Shown here: one piece after another, positions 1 through 9,471 of the stretch
Layout of the letters: every line of letters starts with the position of its first letter
Numbering within the stretch: position 1 is the stretch's first letter
NCBI RefSeq assembly: GCF_000832985.1
Contig: NZ_CP009920.1
Span: 3,962,501-4,026,500 of the forward strand
Reading direction: 5' to 3'
Source: Priestia megaterium NBRC 15308 = ATCC 14581
GTDB taxonomy: Bacteria > Bacillota > Bacilli > Bacillales > Bacillaceae_H
Length of the DNA: 64,000 nt
Made by a program: the position numbers and the translations under genes
The notes under the pieces: model-generated
The model's database searches: none
Told to the model about the DNA's origin: nothing
What the model saw: the letters and a program-made list of their open reading frames with translations, nothing else

Positions 1-1
1 A

Positions 2-1546
2 AAAGATAGATGGGATGTTAGGGTGTTAAATGCCAATTATGGAGTAGATTACAACGCCTCACTACCACTTTATTATATTGATTTCACAAAAATTGAAAAT
101 GTTACTTTTAGACAATATTTAAAAAAATATATTAAAACTAGATTACTAGGTGGCAGGAAATTTTCTTGGTCAACTGCTCAAAATTATGTGAGATGGGTTC
201 CCAAGTTCTTTAATTTTATTAATGAATTAGAACCTGAATGGGATGATTTAAAAGATCTTACAAGACAGCATATAGAAAAGTATGTAGAGTTTCTTCATCA
301 TTATGCCCAAAATAACTTAAAGAATAGAAATGCCAACCCGGATAAATTTATATATATAAACGTGGAGTGCACTTATTCATTTTTAAGAGATACCCAGCGT
401 TACGATTACAGTATTGCACCTAAGAAATCAACTACAAAGTTACTTTACTCTGAGGATTATCCTTCTCTTGATAAGAAATCAGATGATACTATTGATTACA
501 TTCCTGACTATGTATTAGAGCAATTATTTGACAATATAAACGACCTTCATTCAGATGTACAACCTGTCGTGTGGATTGCTTTTAAAACTGGATTGCGTAT
601 CAGCGATACATTAGGATTAACACAGGAGTGTTTGGTTCGGTTAAATGGCAAATATTCTATTCAAACCGATATTGAAAAAATATATGTGAATGGTCATAAA
701 ATCCCGATTGACGACCAATTAGCAAATATGATTGCCGTTTTAATCCATAAATCCAAGGAACTCAGTAACGATGATAACAACCCTAATAAATACATCTTCG
801 TTCGGTACAAAGGTTCCCGTAAGGGAAAACCATTTTCCCAGTTTTGGGTACGAGATCAACTTGGAAAACTAGCTTTCGAAAAGAACATTACTGACGAAGT
901 GGGCAATGTATTCCATTTCAAATCACACCAATTTCGACATACATATGCGGTCAAGATGTTGAATGGTGGCGCTGACATTTTAACCGTCCAGGAATTACTA
1001 GCTCATGCCTCGCCTGAAATGACCCTGCGATACGCCCGTTTATTGGACGATACAAAACGGAAAGCGTTTGAAAAGGTGGTTAAGCAAGGTGTATTTTCCT
1101 TTAACCTAAATGGGGAAATTCATCAAGTATCTGAAACAGAAGATATCCCTGAAGACATTCTAGATATGATGTGGAAAGATGAAAAGCTAAACGCTTTGGA
1201 CAACCCCTACGGAACTTGTCGTGCTAGAGTGAAAGGAAACTGCCCATTAGCAGCAGAACCTCCTTGTCTCACAGCCAACGATGGAAAGCCTTGTTTTGAT
1301 TTAGCTGTAGGTATGACGAGTTTTGACGTTAAAAAGTATGAACTTCTAATAGAAACCACTACAAAGTGGATTGAAGCCTCCAAAAAATATGGTCGCGAAG
1401 ATATGGTCAAAGCTAATGAAAAAAACTTGGAGAGATACCAGAGCATTTATGAAACAATCAAGGGTGGGAATGTAATTTTTGGAAAATTTGAACGTGTGAA
1501 GAAACAGTTAGAAAGAAAACAGAAGAAAGGTGTTAAACATGGCTAA
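2..1546 (+). CDS. tnpB: Tn554-type transposase B (tyrosine recombinase), 5' partial
   Basis: Tyrosine recombinase of the kind that, with TnpA and TnpC, moves Tn554-like transposons. The catalytic set is visible: Arg in TGLRISD (about residue 192 counted from the GTG at 23), HxxR in HQFRHTY (302-305), His in LLAHAS (328) and Tyr in LRYARL (337). A Cys-rich tail (CRARVKGNC, then PPC and CFDL) resembles the zinc-binding end of TnpB. The frame stays open to base 2 with no stop and no ribosome site at the GTG, and the family is about 630 aa, so the true start lies left of the window. It overlaps the next gene by 8 nt, as tnpB and tnpC do. Confident on family; the cargo of the element is not visible. 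Confidence 0.88.
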   Translation, partial: KDRWDVRVLNANYGVDYNASLPLYYIDFTKIENVTFRQYLKKYIKTRLLGGRKFSWSTAQNYVRWVPKFFNFINELEPEWDDLKDLTRQHIEKYVEFLHHYAQNNLKNRNANPDKFIYINVECTYSFLRDTQRYDYSIAPKKSTTKLLYSEDYPSLDKKSDDTIDYIPDYVLEQLFDNINDLHSDVQPVVWIAFKTGLRISDTLGLTQECLVRLNGKYSIQTDIEKIYVNGHKIPIDDQLANMIAVLIHKSKELSNDDNNPNKYIFVRYKGSRKGKPFSQFWVRDQLGKLAFEKNITDEVGNVFHFKSHQFRHTYAVKMLNGGADILTVQELLAHASPEMTLRYARLLDDTKRKAFEKVVKQGVFSFNLNGEIHQVSETEDIPEDILDMMWKDEKLNALDNPYGTCRARVKGNCPLAAEPPCLTANDGKPCFDLAVGMTSFDVKKYELLIETTTKWIEASKKYGREDMVKANEKNLERYQSIYETIKGGNVIFGKFERVKKQLERKQKKGVKHG

Positions 1547-1934
1547 TTTTGAACGTGAGGAGCAACTACGGCAACTACATAAACAGCGAAAACAAGCAAC
1601 TAAAGATAAAGTTGAGGAGGCTATTAAACGTCTTATAAAGAGTTCTAAAGCAATAAACTTTAATAGTGTGGCAAAAGAAGCAGGTGTAGCGAAAGCTACC
1701 CTATACAATCATATAGAACTCAAAGAGCGCATTGATTTCTTGCGAAATCAACAAGAAAAAGCATTTGTGGATGATAGAATTAAACGGGATGAAAATAATC
1801 AGAACGCGGTCATCTCTTCCCTCAAAAGAAGAATTGAAAAGTTAGAGAAAAAAAATCAACAATTAGAAAAAGAAAATAGAGAGTTGCGCCAAAAAGAAAA
1901 TGAAAAGCTCACCGATTACTTTACAAAGTTATAA
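1539..1934 (+). CDS. tnpC: Tn554-type transposition protein TnpC (DUF6262-like)
   Basis: A 131-aa basic accessory protein of the Tn554 transposase set. Residues about 20-60 form a helix-turn-helix-like segment (FNSVAKEAGVAKATLYNH), and residues about 85-125 are a charged coiled coil rich in Lys, Glu and Gln. The ATG at 1539 is chosen because AGAAAGG lies 8 nt upstream; the earlier in-frame GTG at 1530 has none. The start overlaps the end of tnpB, so translation is probably coupled. In the family TnpC influences orientation and efficiency of transposition. A terminator follows directly, so this is the right end of the transposition module. Confidence 0.82.
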   Translation: MANFEREEQLRQLHKQRKQATKDKVEEAIKRLIKSSKAINFNSVAKEAGVAKATLYNHIELKERIDFLRNQQEKAFVDDRIKRDENNQNAVISSLKRRIEKLEKKNQQLEKENRELRQKENEKLTDYFTKL

Positions 1935-1938
1935 AGTT

Positions 1939-1984
1939 AAGCCCTCACATATTAGACATATCTAAAATGTGAGGGCTTTTTATT
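1939..1984 (+). terminator. Rho-independent terminator after tnpC
   Basis: AGCCCTCACAT pairs with ATGTGAGGGCT around a short loop, followed by a T-run. It ends the tnpB-tnpC transcript. Confidence 0.85.
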
Positions 1985-2017
1985 TTCAACAGTTTTACTT
2001 GTCTAACCTAAATATAA

Positions 2018-2430
2018 TATAACAAACTAGCTTATTTTTACAATGGTTATATTGAAATTGTTGGTTCAGTAGCTACGGGTAAAACGTGGGATAAGACACC
2101 TGTTGGATTTTTAAAGTGGTAAACAAGATTAAAAACCGCCCTTATTATACAGGACATATTCCTAGTGACGACCCTCACAATCCATTAGGAAAACGGTGGT
2201 TACGATTAAATGCAAACGGTACGTATGGTGATACATACGGCATTCATGGTAACAACAATGAAAGCAGCATTGGAAAGTATGTGAGTCAAGGATGCGTAAG
2301 AATGCATAATGCAGATATTGAAAAGCTTTATGATAAAGTTCAAGTAGGAACACCGGTTACGATTACGTATTCCTATAAGAGCTTTGTTGATCTTACGAGC
2401 GTATATGGTTATAAAATGAAAAACAACTAA
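2018..2430 (+). pseudogene. L,D-transpeptidase (YkuD domain), truncated and frameshifted
   Basis: C-terminal half of a YkuD-fold L,D-transpeptidase, which cross-links peptidoglycan 3-3 using a catalytic Cys. The motif HG (YGIHGNNN) followed by SQGCVRMHN carries the active-site His and Cys. The upstream piece (GKTWDKTPVG) is in another frame and stops at 2119-2121. Comparing it with the continuing frame (VNKIKNRPYYTG) puts a one-base frameshift near 2108-2116. There is no start codon or ribosome site at the left end, where the frame opens at 2018 after a stop. The ORF from 2116 would lack the N-terminal half of the domain. I read it as a remnant next to the transposon end. Confidence 0.75.
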
Positions 2431-2475
2431 TACCTGAGCAGCATTCCCAAGTTCTTCTCATGCTCATGTGAGTAA

Positions 2476-2670
2476 GTATCTATTTGGGGTAACTTAACAC
2501 AATGGGAAAATGAAGATTTGTTCGGTACATTAACTGATTGGGAAACATCCGGTAATCCATTCGAGACTGAACAATTAGATTTGTTCGTCTTTGAAGAAGC
2601 AGAATCAGTTGAGTTTCCACCTATAAAACAAGAGGAAGACACAAGATCACTTTTTCTAGTAAGAGCATAG
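2476..2670 (+). pseudogene. Unidentified gene tail
   Basis: A 64-codon open frame with coding-like composition and no start codon or ribosome site. It is acidic and aromatic (WENEDLFGTLTDWE, EQLDLFVFEEAE) and ends at TAG 2668-2670. It directly follows the broken L,D-transpeptidase and looks like the 3' end of a deleted gene. I do not recognise the family. Confidence 0.35.
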
Positions 2671-2671
2671 G

Positions 2672-3160
2672 TTAACCCTCTTGTTTCTTTTCTATAATGT
2701 TAATAATTGCAATTACTAAACGACTAAATAAAGCTCTTACATTAAGGCTAATAAGGCTGTAATACCACTTCCATCCTTTTTGCCACTTAATTAGTTTCGT
2801 ATATTTTTCTGCCCATAACTCAACTAAAAATAGTGAACTGATGGTAAGTACAATCTTATATACAATCTTAAAAGGATTATCATTTTTTGTTAAATGATAA
2901 AGCCATAAAGAAACAGTTGGTAAACATAAGAAATCAAATAAAACATTCGATTTAAACTCTTTAGGTATAAAGCGTATAGGGTATTGAAGTATTTGACGGT
3001 TAACTAGAAACCTGTCAACGATAGCATTTGTATATCCATTCATAAATAAGACCAATAGTGAATCTTTGATAGGGGTTTTCTTTAAAACGAAGGGTAAGCT
3101 ACCTAAAAATATGACGGTTATACACTTTAGAAATCGTCTTTCTAATTTTTTACTTTTCAT
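2672..3160 (-). CDS. CBO0543-like integral membrane protein
   Basis: A 162-aa protein with about four hydrophobic segments (near residues 12-30, 35-50, 72-90 and 100-118) and a basic C-terminus. Spacing and residues such as VDRFLVNRQILQYPIRF and a late LVELWAEKYTKLI fit the CBO0543 family of small Bacillota membrane proteins, whose function is unknown. The ATG at 3160 has AAAGGAG about 8 nt upstream on the minus strand. It is convergent with the remnant ending at 2670. The assignment is by recall of family appearance, so moderate. Confidence 0.6.
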   Translation of the reverse strand: MKSKKLERRFLKCITVIFLGSLPFVLKKTPIKDSLLVLFMNGYTNAIVDRFLVNRQILQYPIRFIPKEFKSNVLFDFLCLPTVSLWLYHLTKNDNPFKIVYKIVLTISSLFLVELWAEKYTKLIKWQKGWKWYYSLISLNVRALFSRLVIAIINIIEKKQEG

Positions 3161-3840
3161 ATAGTTTCATCTCCTTTCTGAGTCGTAAAATTAGTATTAG
3201 CTGTTCTATGATTGACGATGCAACAGTTTTTCCTTTGTTATGAAAATGTAACAGAATAAACCAGATCAATTTTTTCAAATGGTTACATTCGTTCGGTGTC
3301 AAAAAACTGAATATTGTCCATTGAAGAAAAAGCTAATCCCTTCTTTTATGTATTTATTATTTCACACCTTATCTTTTCGTAAATATTTAGAATATGTGAT
3401 AGCGTTTTTACTAACTTAAAACCTCTTTAAGTCATTTAAGCAAATGATAAATTACTTTTGCTATAGATACTTTAGTATTTACATCCATTGTAGAAAAAGA
3501 CTCTATTTGTCGTCACTAAGTGTAAATAGTAAAACTATAATTTTTATAAGTTAGTTTATATATTTACATCTTTACATAAAAGAAATTAATTTTATATTTT
3601 TGTATAAAATTAATTGTTAATCACTATCATTTCTCTTTAATCAACTAGTTATTAATTATGTAGTGATATCTTATTTTATCTAATTGAAGACATATGAAAA
3701 ATATCTAAAAAGAATATAGAAGCGTAATCATGCATATTACATATTATTCTATGTCTCACTTCATCTATCAACCTTGCATAAAAAGAGTGCAAAAGGGAAT
3801 ACTGTTTGCAAAAGAGAAAAGATAAAGGGGTTGACGTTTT
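3161..3840. other. AT-rich intergenic region with a repeated block
   Basis: No gene seen on either strand. Positions 3488-3535 hold a block starting TTGTAGAAAAAGAC that recurs in diverged form at 22871-22918, again several hundred bases before a small + strand gene. Confidence 0.4.
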
Positions 3841-4038
3841 ATGAAAAATAATGCAATTAATGAAACGAATCGAGTTGATTCAAATTTACGCAATGAAATG
3901 TTGGCTGAACGGTTTTTGGATCAAATGATGAATGACTTCAACAGAAGTAAGATTCTCAAGGGAATTGATAAGTCCTTAAAGAATAAAGATAAAGAAGCTT
4001 TTTTACGTTTAACAGAGAAACTTAAATCTATGCCTTGA
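3841..4038 (+). CDS. IDEAL-domain small protein
   Basis: A 65-aa hydrophilic protein whose residues about 17-62 (LRNEMLAERFLDQMM, then KEAFLRLTEKLKSM) match the short helical IDEAL domain found in Bacillus proteins. That domain is thought to mediate protein contacts; no enzymatic residues are seen. AAAGGGG at 3824-3830 sits 10 nt before the ATG. It is a single-gene unit with its own terminator, preceded by 680 bp of AT-rich DNA that probably holds its promoter. Function unknown. Confidence 0.72.
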   Translation: MKNNAINETNRVDSNLRNEMLAERFLDQMMNDFNRSKILKGIDKSLKNKDKEAFLRLTEKLKSMP

Positions 4039-4071
4039 TCAAGGAGATATTATTATAATAGAAGAAACTTA

Positions 4072-4108
4072 TAAAAAAACCTTTACGTGTTTAGTAAAGG
4101 TTTTTTCT
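4072..4108 (+). terminator. Rho-independent terminator
   Basis: AAAACCTTTAC pairs with GTAAAGGTTTT around a 7-nt loop, followed by T residues. It ends the IDEAL-domain gene. Confidence 0.85.
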
Positions 4109-4225
4109 TAAAAAGAATTACTTTACATAATCCTTTTTAAATATTTAACTAAGACTTATTACAAGAAAAACAATTGTAAATCTGAATGCTTTTTTGTATT
4201 TTTTAAAACTTATTTAAGTTGAAAA

Positions 4226-5659
4226 TCATATACGAGATAAAATATCAGAGAATCGTAATACAGCATCCTTTATATGTTTTTTCTCTAATCGAGCATACGT
4301 AAAACGGACATATCCATCTGGAAAGCCATACACACTTCCAGGCATGAATAGAACATTATTTTTTATGCCTTCCTCTACAAGCTTTTCATCACTAATTTTT
4401 TGATTTATTTTGCACCAAATATGAAGTCCGCCATTCGGAGAAATAAAGCTAACTTTCTCTCCCAGAATCTCATGTAACGCAGAAATCATCGTATTTCTTC
4501 TATCCAATAATTCTTGGGTTAGGGCCTTACGGTGAGTTGTATAATCAGCTGATTGTAAAAACTGATTTGCTATTAACTGAGGAAAGATACTTAGTCCAAA
4601 ATCCATTTGTTGGCGGGCATCTGCTAAGCGACTAATAACCGATTGTGGACCAATTAGCCAACCAATTCGGAGACCGGAAGCAACCACTTTAGAAAGAGAA
4701 CCAATATATAATACATTACCATTGTAATCGAAAGATTTAATTGGAGAATGTTTTTCTTCTTTGAAGGAGAGCAAACCAAATGGATCATCTTCTACAATTG
4801 GAATTCCTAACCTTTCGGCAATCTCTATTACTTCTTTTCGACGCGTGTCAGTGAGTACAGTTCCAGTTGGATTCTGATATGTTGGATTTAGAAAAACCAT
4901 ACGAATTTGATGCTTATGATATAAATCCTCTATATCCTTAGGATTTATTCCATTAGGACCAACAGGTAGGCCAAATATACGTAGCCCAGCTGATTGAAAA
5001 AGTGGAAGCGAATAACAGTAAGAAGGAGATTCGATAGCAACAGCGTCACCAGGGCTTAGTAAACACTGAGTGATAAGATACAAAGCCTGTTGAGCACCTG
5101 ATGTGATAAGAATAGAAGAACTAGTGGTCTTGATATTGTAATTAGTCTTAACATAAGCAGATAATGTCTCACGTAGACCTAAGTGCCCTTGTGGATGCTC
5201 ATAACTTAAATCATTTGGAAAGGATTCATCAACTAGAGAAGATTGCAGTAATTGAGAGGGAAATAAATCAGATGATAATTCACCACTTGCTAAATCAAAT
5301 CCATTTTCTAGCTGTTTTGCTGCTTCACGGATACGTTTAATTAAGGGGTATGTAGGTAAAAATGTACTTCCTTCTACATATCTTCTCCAGTTTGTAGATC
5401 CTTTAGATAAAACTCCCCATTTATGGGTGCTGACACGTGTACCACTCCCACGTTTTCTTTCCACTAAACCAACTGCATGCAATTTATCATAGACATGTAC
5501 AATGGTCATGCGGTTAACATTTAATCGTTCAGCTAATTTACGTTCCGACGGTAACAAGGTTCCTAGTGGAAATTCACCATAAGAAATCTTTTGTTCAATG
5601 AAATCAAAGACTTGTTGGTACAAAGGCTTATTTGACTGACGATCTACTTTCCACTCCAT
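4226..5659 (-). CDS. MocR-type regulator (GntR winged helix + aminotransferase fold), copy 1
   Basis: Residues about 1-75 are a GntR winged helix (PLYQQVFDFIEQKI, LPSERKLAERLNVNRMT, ERKRGSGTRV). Residues about 110-477 are a fold-type I aminotransferase domain with the PLP-binding Lys in YIGSLSKVVASG (about K324) and the NPTYQNPTG loop. MocR proteins use PLP bound to an effector amine to switch transcription on or off. It is divergent from the nitrilase gene. The 160-bp gap carries a direct repeat (TTGGATTA at 5708, TTGGATGC at 5732) that matches three other promoters in this region. A close paralog lies at 10331-11770. The effector is unknown. Confidence 0.93.
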   Translation of the reverse strand: MEWKVDRQSNKPLYQQVFDFIEQKISYGEFPLGTLLPSERKLAERLNVNRMTIVHVYDKLHAVGLVERKRGSGTRVSTHKWGVLSKGSTNWRRYVEGSTFLPTYPLIKRIREAAKQLENGFDLASGELSSDLFPSQLLQSSLVDESFPNDLSYEHPQGHLGLRETLSAYVKTNYNIKTTSSSILITSGAQQALYLITQCLLSPGDAVAIESPSYCYSLPLFQSAGLRIFGLPVGPNGINPKDIEDLYHKHQIRMVFLNPTYQNPTGTVLTDTRRKEVIEIAERLGIPIVEDDPFGLLSFKEEKHSPIKSFDYNGNVLYIGSLSKVVASGLRIGWLIGPQSVISRLADARQQMDFGLSIFPQLIANQFLQSADYTTHRKALTQELLDRRNTMISALHEILGEKVSFISPNGGLHIWCKINQKISDEKLVEEGIKNNVLFMPGSVYGFPDGYVRFTYARLEKKHIKDAVLRFSDILSRI

Positions 5660-5707
5660 TTTTATTCACCTCATGTTAATAATTAATTCAGATTATATTT
5701 TTTAAAA

Positions 5708-5767
5708 TTGGATTAGTCAATATATATCCAATTGGATGCATACAAAGAACCTCTTTTTATTTATCAT
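5708..5767 (+). promoter_or_regulatory. Predicted MocR operator/promoter of the nitrilase gene
   Basis: TTGGATTA (5708-5715) and TTGGATGC (5732-5739) are direct repeats 24 bp apart start to start; a TATCAT -10-like box is at 5762. The second half-site also forms the palindrome ATCCAATTGGAT (5726-5737), which could give a minus-strand site for the mocR gene itself. This is the most diverged of the four copies. Confidence 0.6.
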
Positions 5768-5818
5768 CATATTTAAGATTTATATTAAATGGATTTATTA
5801 GAAAGAGGAGGATTTATC

Positions 5819-6775
5819 ATGACTACACAACAACATAATGTGCGAGTAGCTGTTATTCAAGCTGCTTCAGTTATTATGGATCGAGAAGCAAGTACAGAAA
5901 AAGCTATTTCATTAACTCTAGAAGCAGGAGAAAAAGGCGCTAATATCGTGGTATTTCCAGAAGCTTTTATCTCAGCTTATCCAAGGGGACTAGCATTTGG
6001 AGCTACAGTTGGAAGTCGTTCTGCAGAAGGAAGAAAAGATTGGCTGCGCTATTGGGAAAATTCGGTTCCAGTTCCTAGCGAAACTACGGACAAATTAGGA
6101 GAGGCAGCACGTAAAGCTGGTGTTTATCTCGTCATTGGTGTAATTGAAAGAGATAACGAATTTAGTGGTGGGACTCTCTATTGTTCAGTATTATTTTTTG
6201 GGCCAGATGGAACATTACTTGGCAAACATCGTAAATTAAAACCGACAGGTTCAGAAAGATTAATCTGGGGAGAGGGAGATGGAAGTACACTTCCTGTTTT
6301 TGATACACCACATGGCAAGATAGGAGCACTAATTTGTTGGGAGAATTACATGCCACTAGCAAGGGCAGCGATGTATGCAAAAGGAGTTCAAATTTATATT
6401 GCGCCTACAGCTGATTCTCGAGATGTATGGCAATCAACAATTCGTCACATTGCAGTAGAAGGAAGATGTTTTGTTTTATCTTGTAATCAATATGTAAATA
6501 AAGATATGTATCCTACTGATTTAGCATGCTATGATGATTTGGCTTCTTCTCCTGATGAGATGTGTCCAGGAGGAAGTGCTATCATCGGTCCTTTAGGCGA
6601 GTATATCAAGGAACCAGTTTTCGGGAAAGAGAAATTGTTAATTACAGATCTTGATTTACGTGAGATTGCCTACAGTCAGTTTGATTTTGATGTAGTAGGA
6701 CACTACTCAAGACCTGACGTATTTCAACTTGTGGTAAACGAGGAGAAGAAAGAAAATGTAAAGTGGAAAAACTAA
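5819..6775 (+). CDS. Nitrilase
   Basis: Carbon-nitrogen hydrolase that converts an organic nitrile to acid plus ammonia. The Glu-Lys-Cys triad is present: E48 in VVFPEAF, K139 in KHRKLKPT and C173 in LICWENYMPL. The CWENYMPLAR signature and the following IAPTADSRD mark a true nitrilase rather than an amidase. The ATG at 5819 is chosen because AAAGAGGAGG (5802-5811) lies 7 nt upstream; an earlier in-frame ATG at 5789 has no ribosome site. This gives 318 aa, normal for the family. It is the first gene right of the divergent MocR and is followed by a symporter remnant, suggesting an uptake-plus-hydrolysis unit. Substrate is unknown; an aryl-acetonitrile or beta-cyano compound are options. Confidence 0.9.
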   Translation: MTTQQHNVRVAVIQAASVIMDREASTEKAISLTLEAGEKGANIVVFPEAFISAYPRGLAFGATVGSRSAEGRKDWLRYWENSVPVPSETTDKLGEAARKAGVYLVIGVIERDNEFSGGTLYCSVLFFGPDGTLLGKHRKLKPTGSERLIWGEGDGSTLPVFDTPHGKIGALICWENYMPLARAAMYAKGVQIYIAPTADSRDVWQSTIRHIAVEGRCFVLSCNQYVNKDMYPTDLACYDDLASSPDEMCPGGSAIIGPLGEYIKEPVFGKEKLLITDLDLREIAYSQFDFDVVGHYSRPDVFQLVVNEEKKENVKWKN

Positions 6776-6787
6776 AAATATTTTAAA

Positions 6788-7088
6788 ATGCCACTATCCA
6801 AGCATTTTTTATTAAATCAAAGAACAGATTGGGCGGGTATTGGAAATACATTTTCAGTTATTATCTTATTAATTTTCTTCTGGAAGCGTGTTTCAGGTGT
6901 TGGTGTTATCGCAACGATTATTATAGGGTTTGTTAGTGCAATTGGTTGGTCACTTTCACCACTTGAAGCTATGGTATCTGCAAAAGCTGCAACATTCTTT
7001 ATTTGCTTAATTGTTGGTATTGTATTCTCTCTAAATTTATCCTGATACTGAAAAAGAAGTACAGATTAATTCTAAATTAGTAAAATAA
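6788..7088 (+). pseudogene. Sodium:solute symporter (SSS family) C-terminal remnant
   Basis: Three hydrophobic segments with the feature FFWKRVSGVGVIATIIIGF, typical of the last membrane segments of Na+/solute symporters. Full proteins are about 500 aa and only about 100 codons remain. The frame ends at TGA 7043-7045. The neighbouring frame continues with a plausible hydrophilic tail (PDTEKEVQINSKLVK) to TAA 7086-7088, so one base has been lost near 7040. It is 12 nt after the nitrilase with no good ribosome site. It probably once imported the nitrilase substrate. Confidence 0.65.
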
Positions 7089-7097
7089 CAAAAATAG

Positions 7098-7144
7098 GGA
7101 TGTAAGAATGGTGTTAAGTCAACGTTCTTACATCTCTTATTTTT
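7098..7144 (+). terminator. Terminator-like hairpin
   Basis: GATGTAAGAA (7099-7108) pairs with TTCTTACATC (7125-7134), followed by a T-rich stretch. It probably ends the nitrilase transcript. Confidence 0.65.
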
Positions 7145-7360
7145 ATTTCTTTAGAATTAATATTTATCTTTCAGACAGCTTTTCTCACTAACAATAAGGT
7201 AGGGGCTAGTCAAAACAAAGTTGAATTTATATATCAGTTGTTTCGAACTGAATAAACGATGTAGGTTTTCTGTCTTTATCAACGATACTTGAACCAGAGT
7301 TAAAAATTCAATCAGTCAATTTTCCTAGAGGAGTTTACTATTTTTAGAACTCTATTTTAA

Positions 7361-7419
7361 GTGGTTGGTAAAAACATCTCCTTATTGGATGGTCCATTTT
7401 ATTCCTTTTCTTTTATTAT
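7361..7419 (+). promoter_or_regulatory. Predicted MocR operator/promoter of cysI
   Basis: GTGGTTGG (7361-7368) and TTGGATGG (7385-7392), 24 bp apart, with TATTAT (7414-7419) as the -10. No TTGACA-like -35 is present; the second half-site abuts that position, which suits activator-dependent transcription. The leader to the cysI ATG is about 80 nt. Confidence 0.65.
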
Positions 7420-7504
7420 TTTAAGAGAAGGGGATATTGAAACTGAACAAAGAAAACGTTACTACGTGATTGACAGGCTACTTTAATGGAAGGGAGTTTT
7501 CAAT

Positions 7505-9217
7505 ATGGTAAATCAAATATTAAAAGTGCCAGATGGCCCACCAAGTGATGTAGAACGTATAAAAAAAGAGAGTAACTATTTGCGGGGATCTCTAGCACAA
7601 TCAATGTTAGAACCAATCAGCGCAGGAATTTCAGACGATGACAATCGTTTGATGAAATTTCATGGAAGCTATCTACAGGATGACAGGGATTTACGTAATG
7701 AGCGTCAAAAACAGAAACTTGAACCAGCGTATCAGTTTATGGTTCGTATCCGAAGACCAGGCGGCGTGGCGACACCAAAACAATGGTTGGTCTTAGACGA
7801 ACTTGCACAAAAGTATGGTAATGGAACCCTCAAATTATCAACACGCCAAGCATTTCAAATGCATGGGATTCTAAAATGGAATATGAAAAAAACGATTCAA
7901 GAAATTGATTCAGTTCTTATGGATACTATTGCAGCCTGTGGTGATGTAAATAGAAATGTAATGTGTGATCCAAATCCTTATCAATCTGAAATTCATGCTG
8001 AAGTTTATGAATGGGCTAAGCAATTAAGTGATAAACTACTACCTCGTACTAGAGCGTACCATGAAATTTGGCTTGATGAGGAAAAAGTTGCTGCTACACC
8101 AGATTTAGATGAAATAGAACCAATGTATGGTCCACTTTATTTACCAAGAAAATTCAAGATTGGTATTGCAGTCCCACCATCTAATGACATTGATGTTTTT
8201 TCACAAGATATTGGGCTTATTGCCATCGTTGAAAACGAGAAACTAGTAGGCTTTAATATAGCTATTGGTGGTGGAATGGGAATGTCGCATGGTGACACCA
8301 AAACATACCCTCAACTTGCAAAATTAATAGGTTTTTGTAAGCCAGAACAAATCTATGATGTAGCAGAGAAAGTCATTACAATTCAGCGTGACTATGGTAA
8401 TCGTTCTGAACGAAAAAATGCCCGATTCAAATATACAGTCGACCGCCTCGGATTAGAAACCGTTAAGAATGAGTTAGAAAATCGTCTTGGCTGGTCATTA
8501 GATAAGGTAAGGCCGTATAAATTTGATAGTAACGGTGATCGTTATGGATGGACAAAAGGTATACAAGAAAAATGGAATTTCACTCTGTTTGTTGAGGGTG
8601 GTCGTATTGGGGATTTTGAAGACTATAAACTAATGACTGGTTTGCGGGAAATTGCTAAGGTCCATACTGGGGATTTTCGCTTAACTGCTAATCAAAACCT
8701 AGTCATTGCTAATGTATCAAACAAGAAAGAAATTAACGAGTTGATTGAACAATATGGTTTAACAGACGGTAAGTATTTATCAGCACTTCGTCGTAGTTCC
8801 TTAGCATGCGTAGCACTCCCAACCTGTGGCTTAGCAATGGCCGAAGCCGAACGCTATTTACCAACTCTTCTCGATAAAATCGAGGTTATTGTTGATGAAA
8901 ATGGTTTGCGCAATGAAGAAATTACTATTCGTATGACTGGGTGTCCGAATGGATGTGCCCGTCATGCATTAGGGGAAATAGGGTTTATCGGTAAAGCACC
9001 AGGCAAATACAATATGTATCTCGGTGCTGCCTTTGACGGTAGTCGTCTAAGTAAAATCTATCGTGAAAATATTGGGGAAGAAGAGATTTTAAACGAATTA
9101 CGTGTACTTCTTTCTCATTACGCAAAGGAACGTAATGAGGGAGAGCACTTTGGGGACTTTGTTATTCGTGCAGGCATTGTTAAGGCAACTACAGATGGTA
9201 CTAATTTTCATATGTAA
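7505..9217 (+). CDS. cysI: Assimilatory sulfite reductase hemoprotein (beta subunit)
   Basis: Siroheme and 4Fe-4S enzyme that reduces sulfite to sulfide using six electrons from a flavoprotein partner. The cluster ligands are C435 and C441 (CVALPTC) and C480 and C484 (CPNGC), almost the same numbering as E. coli CysI, which also has 570 residues. Earlier landmarks are [12 protein letters not shown] and [23 protein letters not shown] lies before the ATG. The usual partner CysJ is absent; instead hemD, needed for siroheme, follows. It sits alone between a MocR-type operator and a terminator. A nitrite reductase role is possible but the length and N-terminus fit sulfite reductase better. Confidence 0.93.
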   Translation: MVNQILKVPDGPPSDVERIKKESNYLRGSLAQSMLEPISAGISDDDNRLMKFHGSYLQDDRDLRNERQKQKLEPAYQFMVRIRRPGGVATPKQWLVLDELAQKYGNGTLKLSTRQAFQMHGILKWNMKKTIQEIDSVLMDTIAACGDVNRNVMCDPNPYQSEIHAEVYEWAKQLSDKLLPRTRAYHEIWLDEEKVAATPDLDEIEPMYGPLYLPRKFKIGIAVPPSNDIDVFSQDIGLIAIVENEKLVGFNIAIGGGMGMSHGDTKTYPQLAKLIGFCKPEQIYDVAEKVITIQRDYGNRSERKNARFKYTVDRLGLETVKNELENRLGWSLDKVRPYKFDSNGDRYGWTKGIQEKWNFTLFVEGGRIGDFEDYKLMTGLREIAKVHTGDFRLTANQNLVIANVSNKKEINELIEQYGLTDGKYLSALRRSSLACVALPTCGLAMAEAERYLPTLLDKIEVIVDENGLRNEEITIRMTGCPNGCARHALGEIGFIGKAPGKYNMYLGAAFDGSRLSKIYRENIGEEEILNELRVLLSHYAKERNEGEHFGDFVIRAGIVKATTDGTNFHM

Positions 9218-9225
9218 AATAAAGA

Positions 9226-9257
9226 AGAGACAGGATTGGAATCCTGCCTCTTTTTTA
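9226..9257 (+). terminator. Rho-independent terminator after cysI
   Basis: GAGACAGGATT pairs with AATCCTGCCTC (one mismatch), followed by six T. Confidence 0.82.
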
Positions 9258-9323
9258 CAATTCCACCTTATTTAAGAGGGATTTGGTATGTTCGTGAAAG
9301 TACTAACTAATGATATATATTAA

Positions 9324-9382
9324 GTGGATGGCTTATTAAAAGTAAAATTGGATGGTTATTTTTCTTATAAAGTCTTTAATAT
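9324..9382 (+). promoter_or_regulatory. Predicted MocR operator/promoter of hemD-mocR
   Basis: GTGGATGG (9324-9331) and TTGGATGG (9348-9355), 24 bp apart, with TAATAT (9377-9382) as the -10, exactly where it lies at cysI. If functional, the second MocR would control its own operon. Confidence 0.65.
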
Positions 9383-9471
9383 AAAAATAAAGGGCTAAAT
9401 AATTTTAGAGAATAAGAAAATATAAAGTAAATGTTAAAGGCAGAGAATTTAAAATGAGATGAGGAAAACAG

